From Candidatus Fluviicola riflensis (lineage in GTDB: Bacteria; Bacteroidota; Bacteroidia; Flavobacteriales_D; Crocinitomicaceae): 64,000 nucleotides of DNA. Under the pieces are notes generated by a model. That model was given only the letters and a program-made list of their open reading frames with translations, searched no databases and had not been told where the DNA came from. Each line of letters opens with the position of its first letter. The first letter of the stretch is position 1. The stretch spans positions 1-64,000 of the forward strand of contig CP022585.1 in assembly GCA_002243285.1 (NCBI GenBank), written 5' to 3'. This document shows, piece after piece, positions 1 to 7,406 of this stretch. Made by a program: the position numbers and the translations under genes.

Positions 1-2
1 AT

Positions 3-620
3 TCGCCGAGTGCTGTTTGTCCGGTATGCGAAAACGATTTGCAGTATACCTATTATGAAGATTATACAGAATCAACGTTGCTCGATCAGTTATTTTGGGG
101 ACGTGTTCCCATTCACCAAACGTATGCGATGCTACAGTTCGAAAAAGAGAACACCACACAATCTGTTTTGCACGCACTGAAATACAAAGACCGCCCCGAT
201 GTGGCGCGTTATTTTGGTGAACGGTTGGGTGAAAAAATAAAACGGCAAACCCGGTTTTCTGACCTCGAAGCGCTGATTCCCGTGCCGCTTCATCCGCAGA
301 AGGAGTTCCTGCGCGGGTACAATCAAAGTCAGCTGCTGGCCGAAGGAATTGCTTCCGAATTGAGAATCCCGATCCGTGGTGATTTATTGAAACGGGTGGT
401 GTTTACTGAAAGTCAGACCAAAAAAGGAAAACTGATGCGGTGGGAAAACATGCAGGACCGCTTTGAATCGCAGATAAAAGGTGCCAGTGAATTGAAGCAT
501 GTAGCAGTGGTGGATGACGTCGTAACGACCGGTTCTACGCTTGAAACCTGTGTGCGCCGTTTGCAGGAAACACTCCCCGATGCGAAGATTAGTGTGATTA
601 GTTTGGCGATGGCGAAGTAG
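3..620 (+). CDS. comF: ComF-family phosphoribosyltransferase-like protein (5' end cut by window)
   Basis: ComF family protein, linked to DNA uptake in other bacteria; its reaction is not firmly known. The frame is open to the window edge, and its first visible codons encode a CPVC pair (bases 18-29). This is the second half of the N-terminal zinc finger typical of ComF, so the gene starts upstream and only about 205 residues are seen. Taking the TTG at 39 as start would remove that finger. Family signs are the RGYNQSQLLA stretch in the middle and the PRPP-binding loop VVDDVVTTGST near the C-terminus. The gene converges on the lipoprotein gene at 712, with a palindromic gap between them. Confidence 0.9.
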   Translation, partial: SPSAVCPVCENDLQYTYYEDYTESTLLDQLFWGRVPIHQTYAMLQFEKENTTQSVLHALKYKDRPDVARYFGERLGEKIKRQTRFSDLEALIPVPLHPQKEFLRGYNQSQLLAEGIASELRIPIRGDLLKRVVFTESQTKKGKLMRWENMQDRFESQIKGASELKHVAVVDDVVTTGSTLETCVRRLQETLPDAKISVISLAMAK

Positions 621-623
621 ATT

Positions 624-712
624 AAGACCACAAGACACAAGACCAAAGACATGAGACGGGTATCCGTTCTTCATCTTTGGTCTTCCGTCTCATAGTCTTG
701 AGTCTTTCAGTC
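624..712. repeat. Intergenic imperfect palindrome of AAGAC/GTCTT words
   Basis: The whole gap between the convergent comF and lipoprotein genes consists of words such as AAGACC, CAAGAC and CCAAAGAC on the left and their complements (CTTTGGTCTT, GTCTTGAGTCTTTCAGTCT) on the right. The two halves can fold on each other, imperfectly. The same vocabulary fills the gap at 2963-3082. It may act as a two-way terminator here; no function is proven. Confidence 0.7.
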
Positions 713-1191
713 TATTTGTCTTCTTTCGTTTTCACTACACGGACTGACTGTTTCACAGCTTTTCCTTTTTCGGGAGCAGGAGGTTGTGAGTTTTCCAATT
801 CCTTGAGTTTTTTGTCCGCTTCGGCACCGGTATACGTTTCGGTAGCTGTTTTACCGTTTTCAGTACGTTTGATCGTCAGGGTTTTCACACCGTTTACTTC
901 CTCCATGTTTACATCGATGGTAACACCGTCAACCACAGCGACTGTGTTTTCCTCAGAAGCCGGATCTTCCAGTTCTTTCAGTTTGGCTTCAGCTTCTTTC
1001 CCAGTGAAGGTTTCGACCGTTGTTTTACCATCTTCGGTTGATTTGATGGTTACTTTTTTTACCCCGTTTTCTTCTTCCACGCTGATTTCTTTCGAAACTT
1101 CTTTCTTGGTGGTTTTTGGCGTTTGCGCCTGGCAATTGGTGAAGATCGTCAAGGCCAGTATGGAGCCGAGTATTAAACCTGTCTTTTTCAT
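712..1191 (-). CDS. Small lipoprotein with an internal tandem duplication
   Basis: Predicted lipoprotein of 159 residues. I start it at the ATG whose complement lies at 1189-1191, because this gives a normal signal peptide (MKKTGLILGSILALTIFTNC) with the lipid-carrying cysteine at residue 20; an upstream ATG would add nine polar residues in front of it. The mature protein holds two copies of a unit of about 41 residues (roughly 36-76 and 94-134). Each reads VNGVK/ENGVK, then TIK, then DGKT/NGKT, TGxEA and KLKELE. The unit is highly charged and looks like two small beta-strand-plus-helix modules. I do not recognise the family. It is a single gene convergent with comF. Confidence 0.8.
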   Translation of the reverse strand: MKKTGLILGSILALTIFTNCQAQTPKTTKKEVSKEISVEEENGVKKVTIKSTEDGKTTVETFTGKEAEAKLKELEDPASEENTVAVVDGVTIDVNMEEVNGVKTLTIKRTENGKTATETYTGAEADKKLKELENSQPPAPEKGKAVKQSVRVVKTKEDK

Positions 1192-1422
1192 GTTGTTGAT
1201 TTTAAGATTGTGTAACATACTGCAAGGATAAAGGGTTTGGAAAGTGCTTCTGGTTAGGAGGAAGTTAATTGAGGTTAATTAAGGTTAAGTGCATGGATCC
1301 TCGCGCTGGTTTTGCAAACACGCCGGGGATTCTCGTTCTAAATAATAAGTTCCAGGTTTAAAAAATGAAGTTAGAAGCGATTTACGGAAATCTTCCCGTT
1401 CTTTGCAGCTCCAATACAGCGT

Positions 1423-2460
1423 ATGAAAGTGCTCATTATCGGAAGCGGAGTTGCCGGCACATGTCTGGCGCATCGTTTCCTAGAAAAAGGAATCAACTTT
1501 AAGATAGTCGACAAAGGCATCAATCAGTCTACGAGAGTAGCTGCCGGAATCATCAATCCGCTGGTTTTTCGACGAATGACACTAAGCTGGCGCGCCGAAG
1601 AATTTATGCCTGCCGCCGATAAATTTTACAAGGAACTGGGCGAACAATTCAACCGCACGTTTCAATATCCGATCACGATCCGACGCTTATTCGCCAGTGA
1701 ACAGGAAGCGGGTTATTGGCTCAAAAAACAACATTTGCCGCATTACAGCGATTTTATGTCCACGCAAACCGAAGAAGATGCGGCATTCCCAAGTCCGCAA
1801 AATACCTTCGGGACCGGTTTGGTGAAAGGTGCTTCTCACATTGATGCGGCTTCGTATTACCAAATCCACCGCGATTGGTTTTCCGAACAGGGTTTGCTGG
1901 AAACCGAGGAATTAGAGTATACGAACATTGAACCGGAAACAGCTACTTATAAAGGTGAAACCTATGATTACATCGTTTTCTGTGAAGGAAAGGACGGAAT
2001 CGCCAATCCGTGGTTTGGGTATTTGCCGTTACAACAAACCAAGGGAGAAATCCTGACAATTCACGCACCAACGATTTCGCAGGATGAATTACTCAACCGC
2101 AAGTGTTTTTTGCTGCCGGTCGGGAACGGAAATTTTAGAGCAGGTTCCAACTACGACTGGGATGTCGACAATGTGATTCCTACTAAAGAAGCACGCGCTT
2201 TGATAGAGGAAAATATTTTATCGGTTACTGACGAACCTTACGAAGTAGTGGATCATGTGGCGGGCGTTCGTCCAACAGTGCCAGATCGCAGGCCGTTGTT
2301 TGGCAAACACACCGAATTTCCAAAACTGGTCATCGCCAATGGTTTGGGCGCAAAAGGCTACATGTTGGCACCGTTGATGATGCAGGAGCTGGCCGATTTT
2401 TTAGTGGAAGGAAAACCATTGCATCCCGAATCAGATATCGCGCGATTCAAGAAACGCTGA
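1423..2460 (+). CDS. FAD-dependent oxidoreductase (D-amino-acid oxidase fold)
   Basis: FAD-binding oxidoreductase of the DAO superfamily, 345 residues, probably cytoplasmic. The N-terminus has the dinucleotide-binding glycine motif IIGSGVAGTCLA followed by KIVDKG, where the acidic residue would bind the ribose. Near the C-terminus GVRPTVPDRRPLFG and NGLGAKGYMLAP are the late FAD-binding segments typical of ThiO/SoxA/DadA-type oxidases. The substrate (an amine or amino acid) cannot be read from the sequence. The start is the ATG directly before the beta strand of the nucleotide fold. It is followed after about 90 bases by the bacilliredoxin gene, which has its own promoter. Confidence 0.85.
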   Translation: MKVLIIGSGVAGTCLAHRFLEKGINFKIVDKGINQSTRVAAGIINPLVFRRMTLSWRAEEFMPAADKFYKELGEQFNRTFQYPITIRRLFASEQEAGYWLKKQHLPHYSDFMSTQTEEDAAFPSPQNTFGTGLVKGASHIDAASYYQIHRDWFSEQGLLETEELEYTNIEPETATYKGETYDYIVFCEGKDGIANPWFGYLPLQQTKGEILTIHAPTISQDELLNRKCFLLPVGNGNFRAGSNYDWDVDNVIPTKEARALIEENILSVTDEPYEVVDHVAGVRPTVPDRRPLFGKHTEFPKLVIANGLGAKGYMLAPLMMQELADFLVEGKPLHPESDIARFKKR

Positions 2461-2500
2461 GGCCGAAAATCAACTGTTTCCATTAACAATCTTTTATGGT

Positions 2501-2528
2501 TTGGATTGACAGAGTTTGCGTAAATTTG
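2501..2528 (+). promoter_or_regulatory. Bacteroidota-type promoter of the bacilliredoxin gene
   Basis: TTG at 2501-2503, 17 bases, then TAAATTTG at 2521-2528, fitting the TTG / TAnnTTTG consensus of the primary sigma factor of Bacteroidota. The start codon at 2548 lies 20 bases downstream. Confidence 0.7.
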
Positions 2529-2547
2529 CGGTATAAAATTTACAATT

Positions 2548-2964
2548 ATGTACCCACAAGAACTCGTACAACCCATGAAGGAAGACCTTACACGTGTGGG
2601 CTTTCAACAACTCGAAACAGCAGAAGCTGTAGACAATGCTATTCCAAACAGTGAAGGTGTAACTTTAGTAGTCGTGAATTCCGTTTGCGGATGCGCGGCA
2701 GGAAATCTTCGTCCGGGCGTGAAACAATCGCTTCAAAACGAAAAATTACCGGCTCATTTGTACACTGTTTTCGCGGGAGTTGATACCGAAGCCACACAAC
2801 AGGCACGTAACTATTTTTTACCATTTCCTCCATCATCGCCTTCCGTAGCGTTGTTTAAAGACGGCAAACTGGTGCATTTCCTGGAGCGTCATAACATCGA
2901 AGGCGTTAGCGCGGCATTGATCGCTGAAAACCTGGCGGCTGCTTACGACGAATTCTGTAACTAG
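2548..2964 (+). CDS. BrxA/BrxB family bacilliredoxin
   Basis: Bacilliredoxin of the BrxA/BrxB (YphP/YqiW) family, 138 residues, the family's usual length. In Firmicutes these thioredoxin-fold proteins remove bacillithiol from S-bacillithiolated proteins. The active-site CGC motif is at residues 47-49 in SVCGCAAGNLRPG, and the N-terminus MYPQELVQPMKEDL is characteristic. It would act in the cytoplasm in thiol redox repair; whether this organism makes bacillithiol cannot be judged here. The gene is followed directly by a palindromic gap and then tatD. Confidence 0.9.
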   Translation: MYPQELVQPMKEDLTRVGFQQLETAEAVDNAIPNSEGVTLVVVNSVCGCAAGNLRPGVKQSLQNEKLPAHLYTVFAGVDTEATQQARNYFLPFPPSSPSVALFKDGKLVHFLERHNIEGVSAALIAENLAAAYDEFCN

Positions 2965-3082
2965 GAGACTTAAGACTGAAAGACTTGAGATATAAGACCA
3001 AAGACAAGAGACAATTTTCGTCTTTATCTTTGGTCTTTATCTTTTAGTCTCAAGTCTACTGTCTTCAAGTCTTTAGTCTCCT
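2963..3082. repeat. Intergenic inverted repeat of AAGACT/AGTCTT words filling the whole gap
   Basis: From the stop codon of the bacilliredoxin gene to the ATG of tatD the sequence is one long imperfect inverted repeat. The left part begins TAGGAGACTTAAGACTGAAA and the right part ends GTCTTCAAGTCTTTAGTCTC-CTA, with CCAAAGAC / GTCTTTATCTTTGGTC in the middle. Each arm is about 50-60 bases. The word set is the same as at 624-712. The two flanking genes point the same way, so this is not simply a shared convergent terminator. Confidence 0.8.
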
Positions 3083-3877
3083 ATGATAATCGATACCCAC
3101 ACTCATTTATATTCTTCCCAATTCGACGATGACCGCACCGAGATGATCCAACGCGCGATTGCTGCCGGAGTGGAAGTCCTTTGTTTGCCCAATATCGACC
3201 TGGAAAGTATCCCCGGAATGCACGCCCTTGAAACGCAATTTCCCAATCATTGTCACGCTATGATGGGTTTGCACCCGTGTTCGGTGGATGAAAACTGGGA
3301 AGCAACGTTAGAAATCATGCGTTCGCACATCGACAGCCGAAAGTACATTGCCATCGGTGAAATAGGCGTGGATTTGTATTGGGATAAAACTTTTCGCGAA
3401 GCGCAAATGGAGGCTTTTCGTCGTCAGATTAACTGGGCGAAAGAAAAACAATGGCCGATTGTGATCCATGCGCGCGACTCGTTTCCGGAGATTTTTGAAG
3501 TCATCGACCAGGAAAATGACGAACGTTTACGCGGGATTTTCCACTGTTTCACTGGAACGGCTGATGATGCTAAAAGGATTGACAATTACGGCGGTTTTTT
3601 GCTCGGGATAGGCGGTGTGGTGACCTACAAAAAATCGGATTTACCCGAAGTACTGAAAACCGTTTCGCCCGAAAAACTGGTACTCGAAACCGATGCACCG
3701 TATCTTCCGCCTGTGCCTTTCAGAGGAAAACGCAATGAAAGTGCTTATGTATTGCATACTGCTGAAAAAGTGGCTGAAATCTACGAAATGCCTTTGCGTC
3801 AACTCACCGATCTGACCACCAAAAACGCCATCGAACTCTTCGGTTTGCAGCAAGCTGTTGCGAATCTCGGAAAATGA
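3083..3877 (+). CDS. tatD: TatD-family metal-dependent hydrolase
   Basis: TatD-type metal-dependent deoxyribonuclease/hydrolase, 264 residues, the normal length, cytoplasmic. The metal-binding HxH of the amidohydrolase barrel is at residues 6 and 8 (DTHTHLY). It is followed by GEIGVDLYWD (metal-bridging glutamate), VIHARDS, FHCFTGT and the C-terminal ETDAPYLPPVPFRGKRNE, all TatD signatures. The start codon follows the inverted repeat without any spacer, so transcription or translation start may depend on that element. ansA follows after 36 bases. Confidence 0.92.
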   Translation: MIIDTHTHLYSSQFDDDRTEMIQRAIAAGVEVLCLPNIDLESIPGMHALETQFPNHCHAMMGLHPCSVDENWEATLEIMRSHIDSRKYIAIGEIGVDLYWDKTFREAQMEAFRRQINWAKEKQWPIVIHARDSFPEIFEVIDQENDERLRGIFHCFTGTADDAKRIDNYGGFLLGIGGVVTYKKSDLPEVLKTVSPEKLVLETDAPYLPPVPFRGKRNESAYVLHTAEKVAEIYEMPLRQLTDLTTKNAIELFGLQQAVANLGK

Positions 3878-3913
3878 GCCAACTTTGTAGCTGGAATCTT
3901 AACGGATAAAGCG

Positions 3914-4942
3914 ATGCAACAACCCAACGTTTTGGTAATTTATACCGGTGGAACCATCGGAATGGTGAATGATCCGGTGACGGGCTCGCTCACGGCGTTC
4001 GATTTTGGCGATGTGTACAAGCACATTCCTGAACTGGCGCGGTTGAATGCAAAACTGACCACAAAAGCGTTTGAACAACCTATTGATTCTTCGGAAATGA
4101 ACCCGCAATTGTGGGCAGAAATCGCTCAATTGATACACGATCAATACGATGCATTCGATGGTTTTGTGATTCTGCACGGCTCCGACACCATGGCGTTTAC
4201 CGCGTCAGCGTTGAGTTTTATGCTGCAAGGATTACAAAAACCAGTGATTTTGACCGGATCGCAATTACCAATAGGCACCATTCGCACCGACGGCAAGGAA
4301 AACCTGATTACGGCCATTGAAATTGCAGCCGCGCGAAATGAAGACGGCACGGCAAAGGTCCGTGAAGTCGCCATTTATTTTGAATATTCGCTTTACCGCG
4401 GAAATCGCACCTCGAAAGTTTCCGCAGAAGCGTTTGAAGCGTTTCGATCACCCAACCTGCGGCCATTGGCAGTTGCGGGAGTACACATCGATTACCGCGA
4501 TCCGGAGCCGGTTTCTCAATTGAAAGAACTCACATTGTTTACTGAGTTTAATGCTTCGGTAGCGCTCATCAAGTTGTTTCCGGGCATTACCTGGAAAATC
4601 TACGCACCACTGTTTGATGTTTCTCAAACTAAAGGAATTATCCTGGAATCGTTCGGATCAGGCAATGCTTCTTCCGATGCCGATTTTCATCGCTTATTGA
4701 AAGATTATATTACTGCCGGCGGAGTGGTATTAAACATCACGCAATGTGCTTCGGGAACGGTAGAACAGGGAAAATACGAAACCAGTTCATTTTTCGCGGA
4801 AAACGGCGTGTTGTCGGGTTACGATCTCACCACCGAAGCAGCGGTGAGTAAATTAATGTACGCTCTGGGACGTTATCCCAATAATCCAGAACAGTTAAAA
4901 GCGCTTTTTTCGAAGGCCATTTGCGGCGAGCAAACGAATTAA
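3914..4942 (+). CDS. ansA: Type I (cytoplasmic) L-asparaginase
   Basis: L-asparaginase, hydrolysing asparagine to aspartate and ammonia, 342 residues. The first catalytic threonine lies in VIYTGGTIGM at the N-terminus; the second active-site segment is ILHGSDTMAFTASAL. GSQLPIGTIRTDGKENL and the absence of a signal peptide fit the cytoplasmic type I enzyme. It lies 36 bases downstream of tatD, pointing the same way, and probably shares its transcript; the tatD-ansA order is common in this phylum as far as I recall. The tRNA gene that follows has its own promoter. Confidence 0.93.
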   Translation: MQQPNVLVIYTGGTIGMVNDPVTGSLTAFDFGDVYKHIPELARLNAKLTTKAFEQPIDSSEMNPQLWAEIAQLIHDQYDAFDGFVILHGSDTMAFTASALSFMLQGLQKPVILTGSQLPIGTIRTDGKENLITAIEIAAARNEDGTAKVREVAIYFEYSLYRGNRTSKVSAEAFEAFRSPNLRPLAVAGVHIDYRDPEPVSQLKELTLFTEFNASVALIKLFPGITWKIYAPLFDVSQTKGIILESFGSGNASSDADFHRLLKDYITAGGVVLNITQCASGTVEQGKYETSSFFAENGVLSGYDLTTEAAVSKLMYALGRYPNNPEQLKALFSKAICGEQTN

Positions 4943-4945
4943 TCA

Positions 4946-4975
4946 TTGGTATTCTTGAAAATAGTACTATTTTTG
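4946..4975 (+). promoter_or_regulatory. Promoter of tRNA-Ser
   Basis: TTG at 4946-4948, 19 bases, TATTTTTG at 4968-4975; this matches the Bacteroidota consensus well. The tRNA 5' end at 4987 is 11 bases further on. Confidence 0.75.
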
Positions 4976-4986
4976 CGCACTCAAAC

Positions 4987-5076
4987 AGAGAGGTGTCCGA
5001 GTGGTTGAAGGAGCTACCCTGGAAAGGTAGTATACGGGTAACTGTATCGAGAGTTCGAATCTCTTCCTCTCTGCCA
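4987..5076 (+). tRNA. tRNA-Ser (anticodon GGA)
   Basis: Class II tRNA with a long variable arm. The acceptor stem pairs AGAGAGG (4987-4993) with CCTCTCT (5066-5072), with discriminator G at 5073 and an encoded CCA at 5074-5076. The anticodon stem is CTACC/GGTAG with loop CTGGAAA, so the anticodon is GGA (5021-5023), reading UCC/UCU serine codons. The T arm is GAGAG-TTCGAAT-CTCTT. The encoded CCA and the variable arm (TATACGGGTAACTGTATC) support tRNA-Ser. Confidence 0.95.
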
Positions 5077-5238
5077 GAACTATCCCAGGCGAAACAACGC
5101 TTGGGATTTTTTATTCCCATCCAGCGGAAAATTTATTTTCCAGTGCAGATGGGAATAAAAAATCCCAACAGTCGGCCGCGGCTGACTGGGATGCGTTGTG
5201 AAGCGAAACCTCTCTGAGATATTTAATCTCTTCCTCTC
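5058..5238 (+). repeat. Direct repeat of the tRNA-Ser 3' end
   Basis: The 14 bases AATCTCTTCCTCTC inside the tRNA (5058-5071) recur exactly at 5225-5238, 167 bases downstream. Further on, TTCGAGAGTT at 5278-5287 resembles the T arm (TCGAGAGTTCGAA), and CCTCTCTG at 5209-5216 repeats the acceptor strand. This looks like a decayed partial tRNA copy or an old attachment-site duplication. No integrase gene is nearby. Confidence 0.6.
5101..5168. repeat. Perfect 21-bp inverted repeat with an inner hairpin, behind tRNA-Ser
   Basis: Bases 5101-5121 are the exact reverse complement of 5148-5168. Each arm has GGGAT, a T/A run and CCCAT/ATGGG. The 26-base loop holds its own 7-bp hairpin, GGAAAAT-TT-ATTTTCC (5126-5141). 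The word CCAGCGGAAAATT in the loop recurs at 5238-5250. The T run fits a terminator for the tRNA, but a 21-bp perfect stem is longer than termination needs. Confidence 0.8.
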
Positions 5239-5328
5239 CAGCGGAAAATTCATTTTCTTTCAGCGGGAGAACCAAGGTTCGAGAGTTGAAATCGTCTACT
5301 TCGTATTCATTTTGTATATTCGTTAGCA

Positions 5329-5766
5329 ATGATAACTCCAATTGAAAAAACAGTTCTGATTAACGCTCCCGCATCAAGGATCTGGGAATATTTGACGCAT
5401 CCGGAGCGGATGAAGCAGTGGATAGGTGAACCTGAAATGAACATTGAAATAGTCACGGATTGGGAGGTTGGAAAGGAGATCATCATTCGCGGATTTCATC
5501 ATGCCGATTTTGAAAACAAAGGAATCGTATTGCAATTCGAACCAAATAAATTGCTACAGTATAGTCATTTGAGTTCGTTGTCGCGGTTGCCAGATGTGGA
5601 TGAAAATTACTCCGTCATTACGTTCCGTTTATTTTCCGATAAGGAGCAAACAGCACTAACTGTGAGTGTTGAATATTTCCCAACGGAATCGATCTACAAA
5701 CACCTTGACTTTTACTGGAAAACGACGGTTGAAATCTTAAAGAGAATGATAGAAGAAGGAGAATAA
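5329..5766 (+). CDS. SRPBCC-domain protein (AHSA1 type)
   Basis: SRPBCC (START-like) protein of the type named after activator of Hsp90 ATPase, 145 residues. The opening KTVLINAPASRIWEYLTHPERMKQWIG is the usual first strand and helix of this fold (helix around residues 14-28), and the C-terminal helix is FYWKTTVEILKRMIEEG. These proteins have a deep hydrophobic ligand pocket; no ligand can be predicted. Cytoplasmic, no signal peptide. The start is the ATG at 5329; the region upstream is the repeat-rich stretch behind the tRNA. It converges with the radical SAM gene, only 14 bases apart. Confidence 0.8.
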   Translation: MITPIEKTVLINAPASRIWEYLTHPERMKQWIGEPEMNIEIVTDWEVGKEIIIRGFHHADFENKGIVLQFEPNKLLQYSHLSSLSRLPDVDENYSVITFRLFSDKEQTALTVSVEYFPTESIYKHLDFYWKTTVEILKRMIEEGE

Positions 5767-5780
5767 ATCGGGTGTTCCTC

Positions 5781-7199
5781 CTACGACAACTGCTGCTTCC
5801 TGAACAACAACTTATACACCGCTTTCTCGACTGGGAGCTTGAAGAATTTGCGTTTGCAACGCCATTGGGCAAGCCACTGTAGCGGGCGAAGAACCACGCG
5901 CTGCCGCGAATAGGCGATTTTGACGTAAAACTTGAACCGTTCAAAGAACAGGTGTTTTTCACCACTCACCCACGGACCGGAAGAACCGATGTAATCGAAG
6001 TCTGACCATTCGTGAATCGTTTGTGGCAGCTGATAACCTTTCTTAATGACTTCTTCCGTAATGCTGGAACCCGGATAGGGCTTGAAATAAAAAATCGGGG
6101 TTGAAAAATCGGGATGCATTTGGTTTAGTTCCAACACCATATTCACTGTTGCATCCAAACTGCCTTGCGTTTCGTCGGGGAAACCCACGATAAATGGGAA
6201 AATCACCGAAATACCGAATTTTTTACAGCGATCAGCGCAGGTGTAGACCTGTTCCATTTTGATGTCTTTTTTAAGCCAGTCCATCATTTCCTGCGACCCG
6301 GATTCTACACCGATGAGCACGCGTCTCAAACCAGATTTCACGCATTTCTCAAAATCTTCTTCGCTCATACGCGAACCCTGATCGGCCCGCATCGTAGCAG
6401 CCCATGTGAAATTCAGGTTTCGTTCAGTAATTTTTTCGGCAATTTCAACCACCCGGTTCCGGAACGTAAAATAGGTTTCATCCTGTAGATTGACATCCGT
6501 AAATTGGTATTTGTGGTACAGTTTTTCCAGCTGATTCACCATCACTTCGGCCGAAATAGCCGTCCATTTTCGCTCATAAACAAAGGGATCTGCGCAAAAA
6601 GTGCAACGAAAATGACACCCGGTGGACGAAATGTAATCCAACTGGCGGCGTCCTTTTTTCTCAAAATATTTTTCCACATCAATCAGCCCGTAATTCACAT
6701 CGGAAAACTGGTCCATCGGTGTAATGATGCGCGCAACGTTTTTCACAATTTTACCTTCGCTGTTTCGGTAACAGATTCCGGGAATATTTTCCAGAGAACC
6801 GCCTGTTGCCAGCGCTTCAACGAGTTCTTTAAACGTTTGTTCACCTTGTCCCTGAACGGTAATATCAATGGTTGGTTCATCGATCAGGGTTTGCTCAGGA
6901 AATAACGAAGTATGCCATCCACCCCAAATTACGGGAATGTCCTTTCGCAGTTCTTTCACTGCCCGTGTAATCGCCAATCCGTCTTTGATCGGGCCCCCGG
7001 TGAGTGATGTCACTCCAAAGCAAACGGCATTATTCAAATGCAGGCGAATTTTTTCTAACGGGTCTTCTTCCAGGCGTGCATCGACAATAATCACCGTATA
7101 CTTTTCCGGGTCCAGCACCGATCCGATGGCCAGTAAAGCTAGCGGCATATCGAAAAAGACTGCTTTCGGATTGTATAGAATGACTGTTTTTTTTACCAT
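5781..7199 (-). CDS. B12-binding-domain radical SAM protein
   Basis: Radical SAM enzyme of 472 residues with an N-terminal cobalamin-binding-like domain (about 1-140; FGVTSLTGGPIKDGLAITRAV and VIWGGWHTSLFPEQTL) and a radical SAM core whose cluster-binding CxxxCxxC is C195-HFR-C199-TF-C202. The core continues through VNLQDETYFTF, GLRRVLIGVESGSQ and FPFIVGFPDETQ. Such class B enzymes often methylate unreactive carbons or rearrange lipids and natural products. No classic DxHxxG is visible in the B12 domain, so cobalamin may bind base-off without a protein histidine. It is a lone gene with no biosynthetic partners beside it, so no substrate is proposed. Confidence 0.85.
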   Translation of the reverse strand: MVKKTVILYNPKAVFFDMPLALLAIGSVLDPEKYTVIIVDARLEEDPLEKIRLHLNNAVCFGVTSLTGGPIKDGLAITRAVKELRKDIPVIWGGWHTSLFPEQTLIDEPTIDITVQGQGEQTFKELVEALATGGSLENIPGICYRNSEGKIVKNVARIITPMDQFSDVNYGLIDVEKYFEKKGRRQLDYISSTGCHFRCTFCADPFVYERKWTAISAEVMVNQLEKLYHKYQFTDVNLQDETYFTFRNRVVEIAEKITERNLNFTWAATMRADQGSRMSEEDFEKCVKSGLRRVLIGVESGSQEMMDWLKKDIKMEQVYTCADRCKKFGISVIFPFIVGFPDETQGSLDATVNMVLELNQMHPDFSTPIFYFKPYPGSSITEEVIKKGYQLPQTIHEWSDFDYIGSSGPWVSGEKHLFFERFKFYVKIAYSRQRVVLRPLQWLAQWRCKRKFFKLPVEKAVYKLLFRKQQLS

Positions 7200-7222
7200 G
7201 CAAAGCTCTGAAGTATTCCAAA

Positions 7223-7254
7223 CAAAGATACTTTAATTCACTACGAATGATCAA
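7223..7254 (-). promoter_or_regulatory. Promoter of the radical SAM gene
   Basis: On the minus strand TTG (complement at 7252-7254), 21 bases, then TATCTTTG (complement at 7223-7230). The start codon at 7199 is 23 bases downstream. Confidence 0.55.
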
Positions 7255-7406
7255 CAACCTGAAGGCAGAGGATCTCTTTTTGCAAATTTGATCATGAGTA
7301 ACAGGATTATAATCAATGATTTCATTTGAATATTCAATTTACCATTCTCTTTGGGTACGGCTGATTGAAATTGAGTATTTTGGCAGTAACAAACACACAA
7401 ACACCA

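Noticed and set aside
677-1231. Plus-strand frame of 184 codons, Ser/Phe-rich
   Set aside because: Lies entirely over the minus-strand lipoprotein with its clear signal peptide and internal repeats; composition is that of an antisense shadow.
5111-5341. Minus-strand frame of 76 codons behind tRNA-Ser
   Set aside because: Consists of the inverted repeat and tRNA-like repeats; not protein-like.
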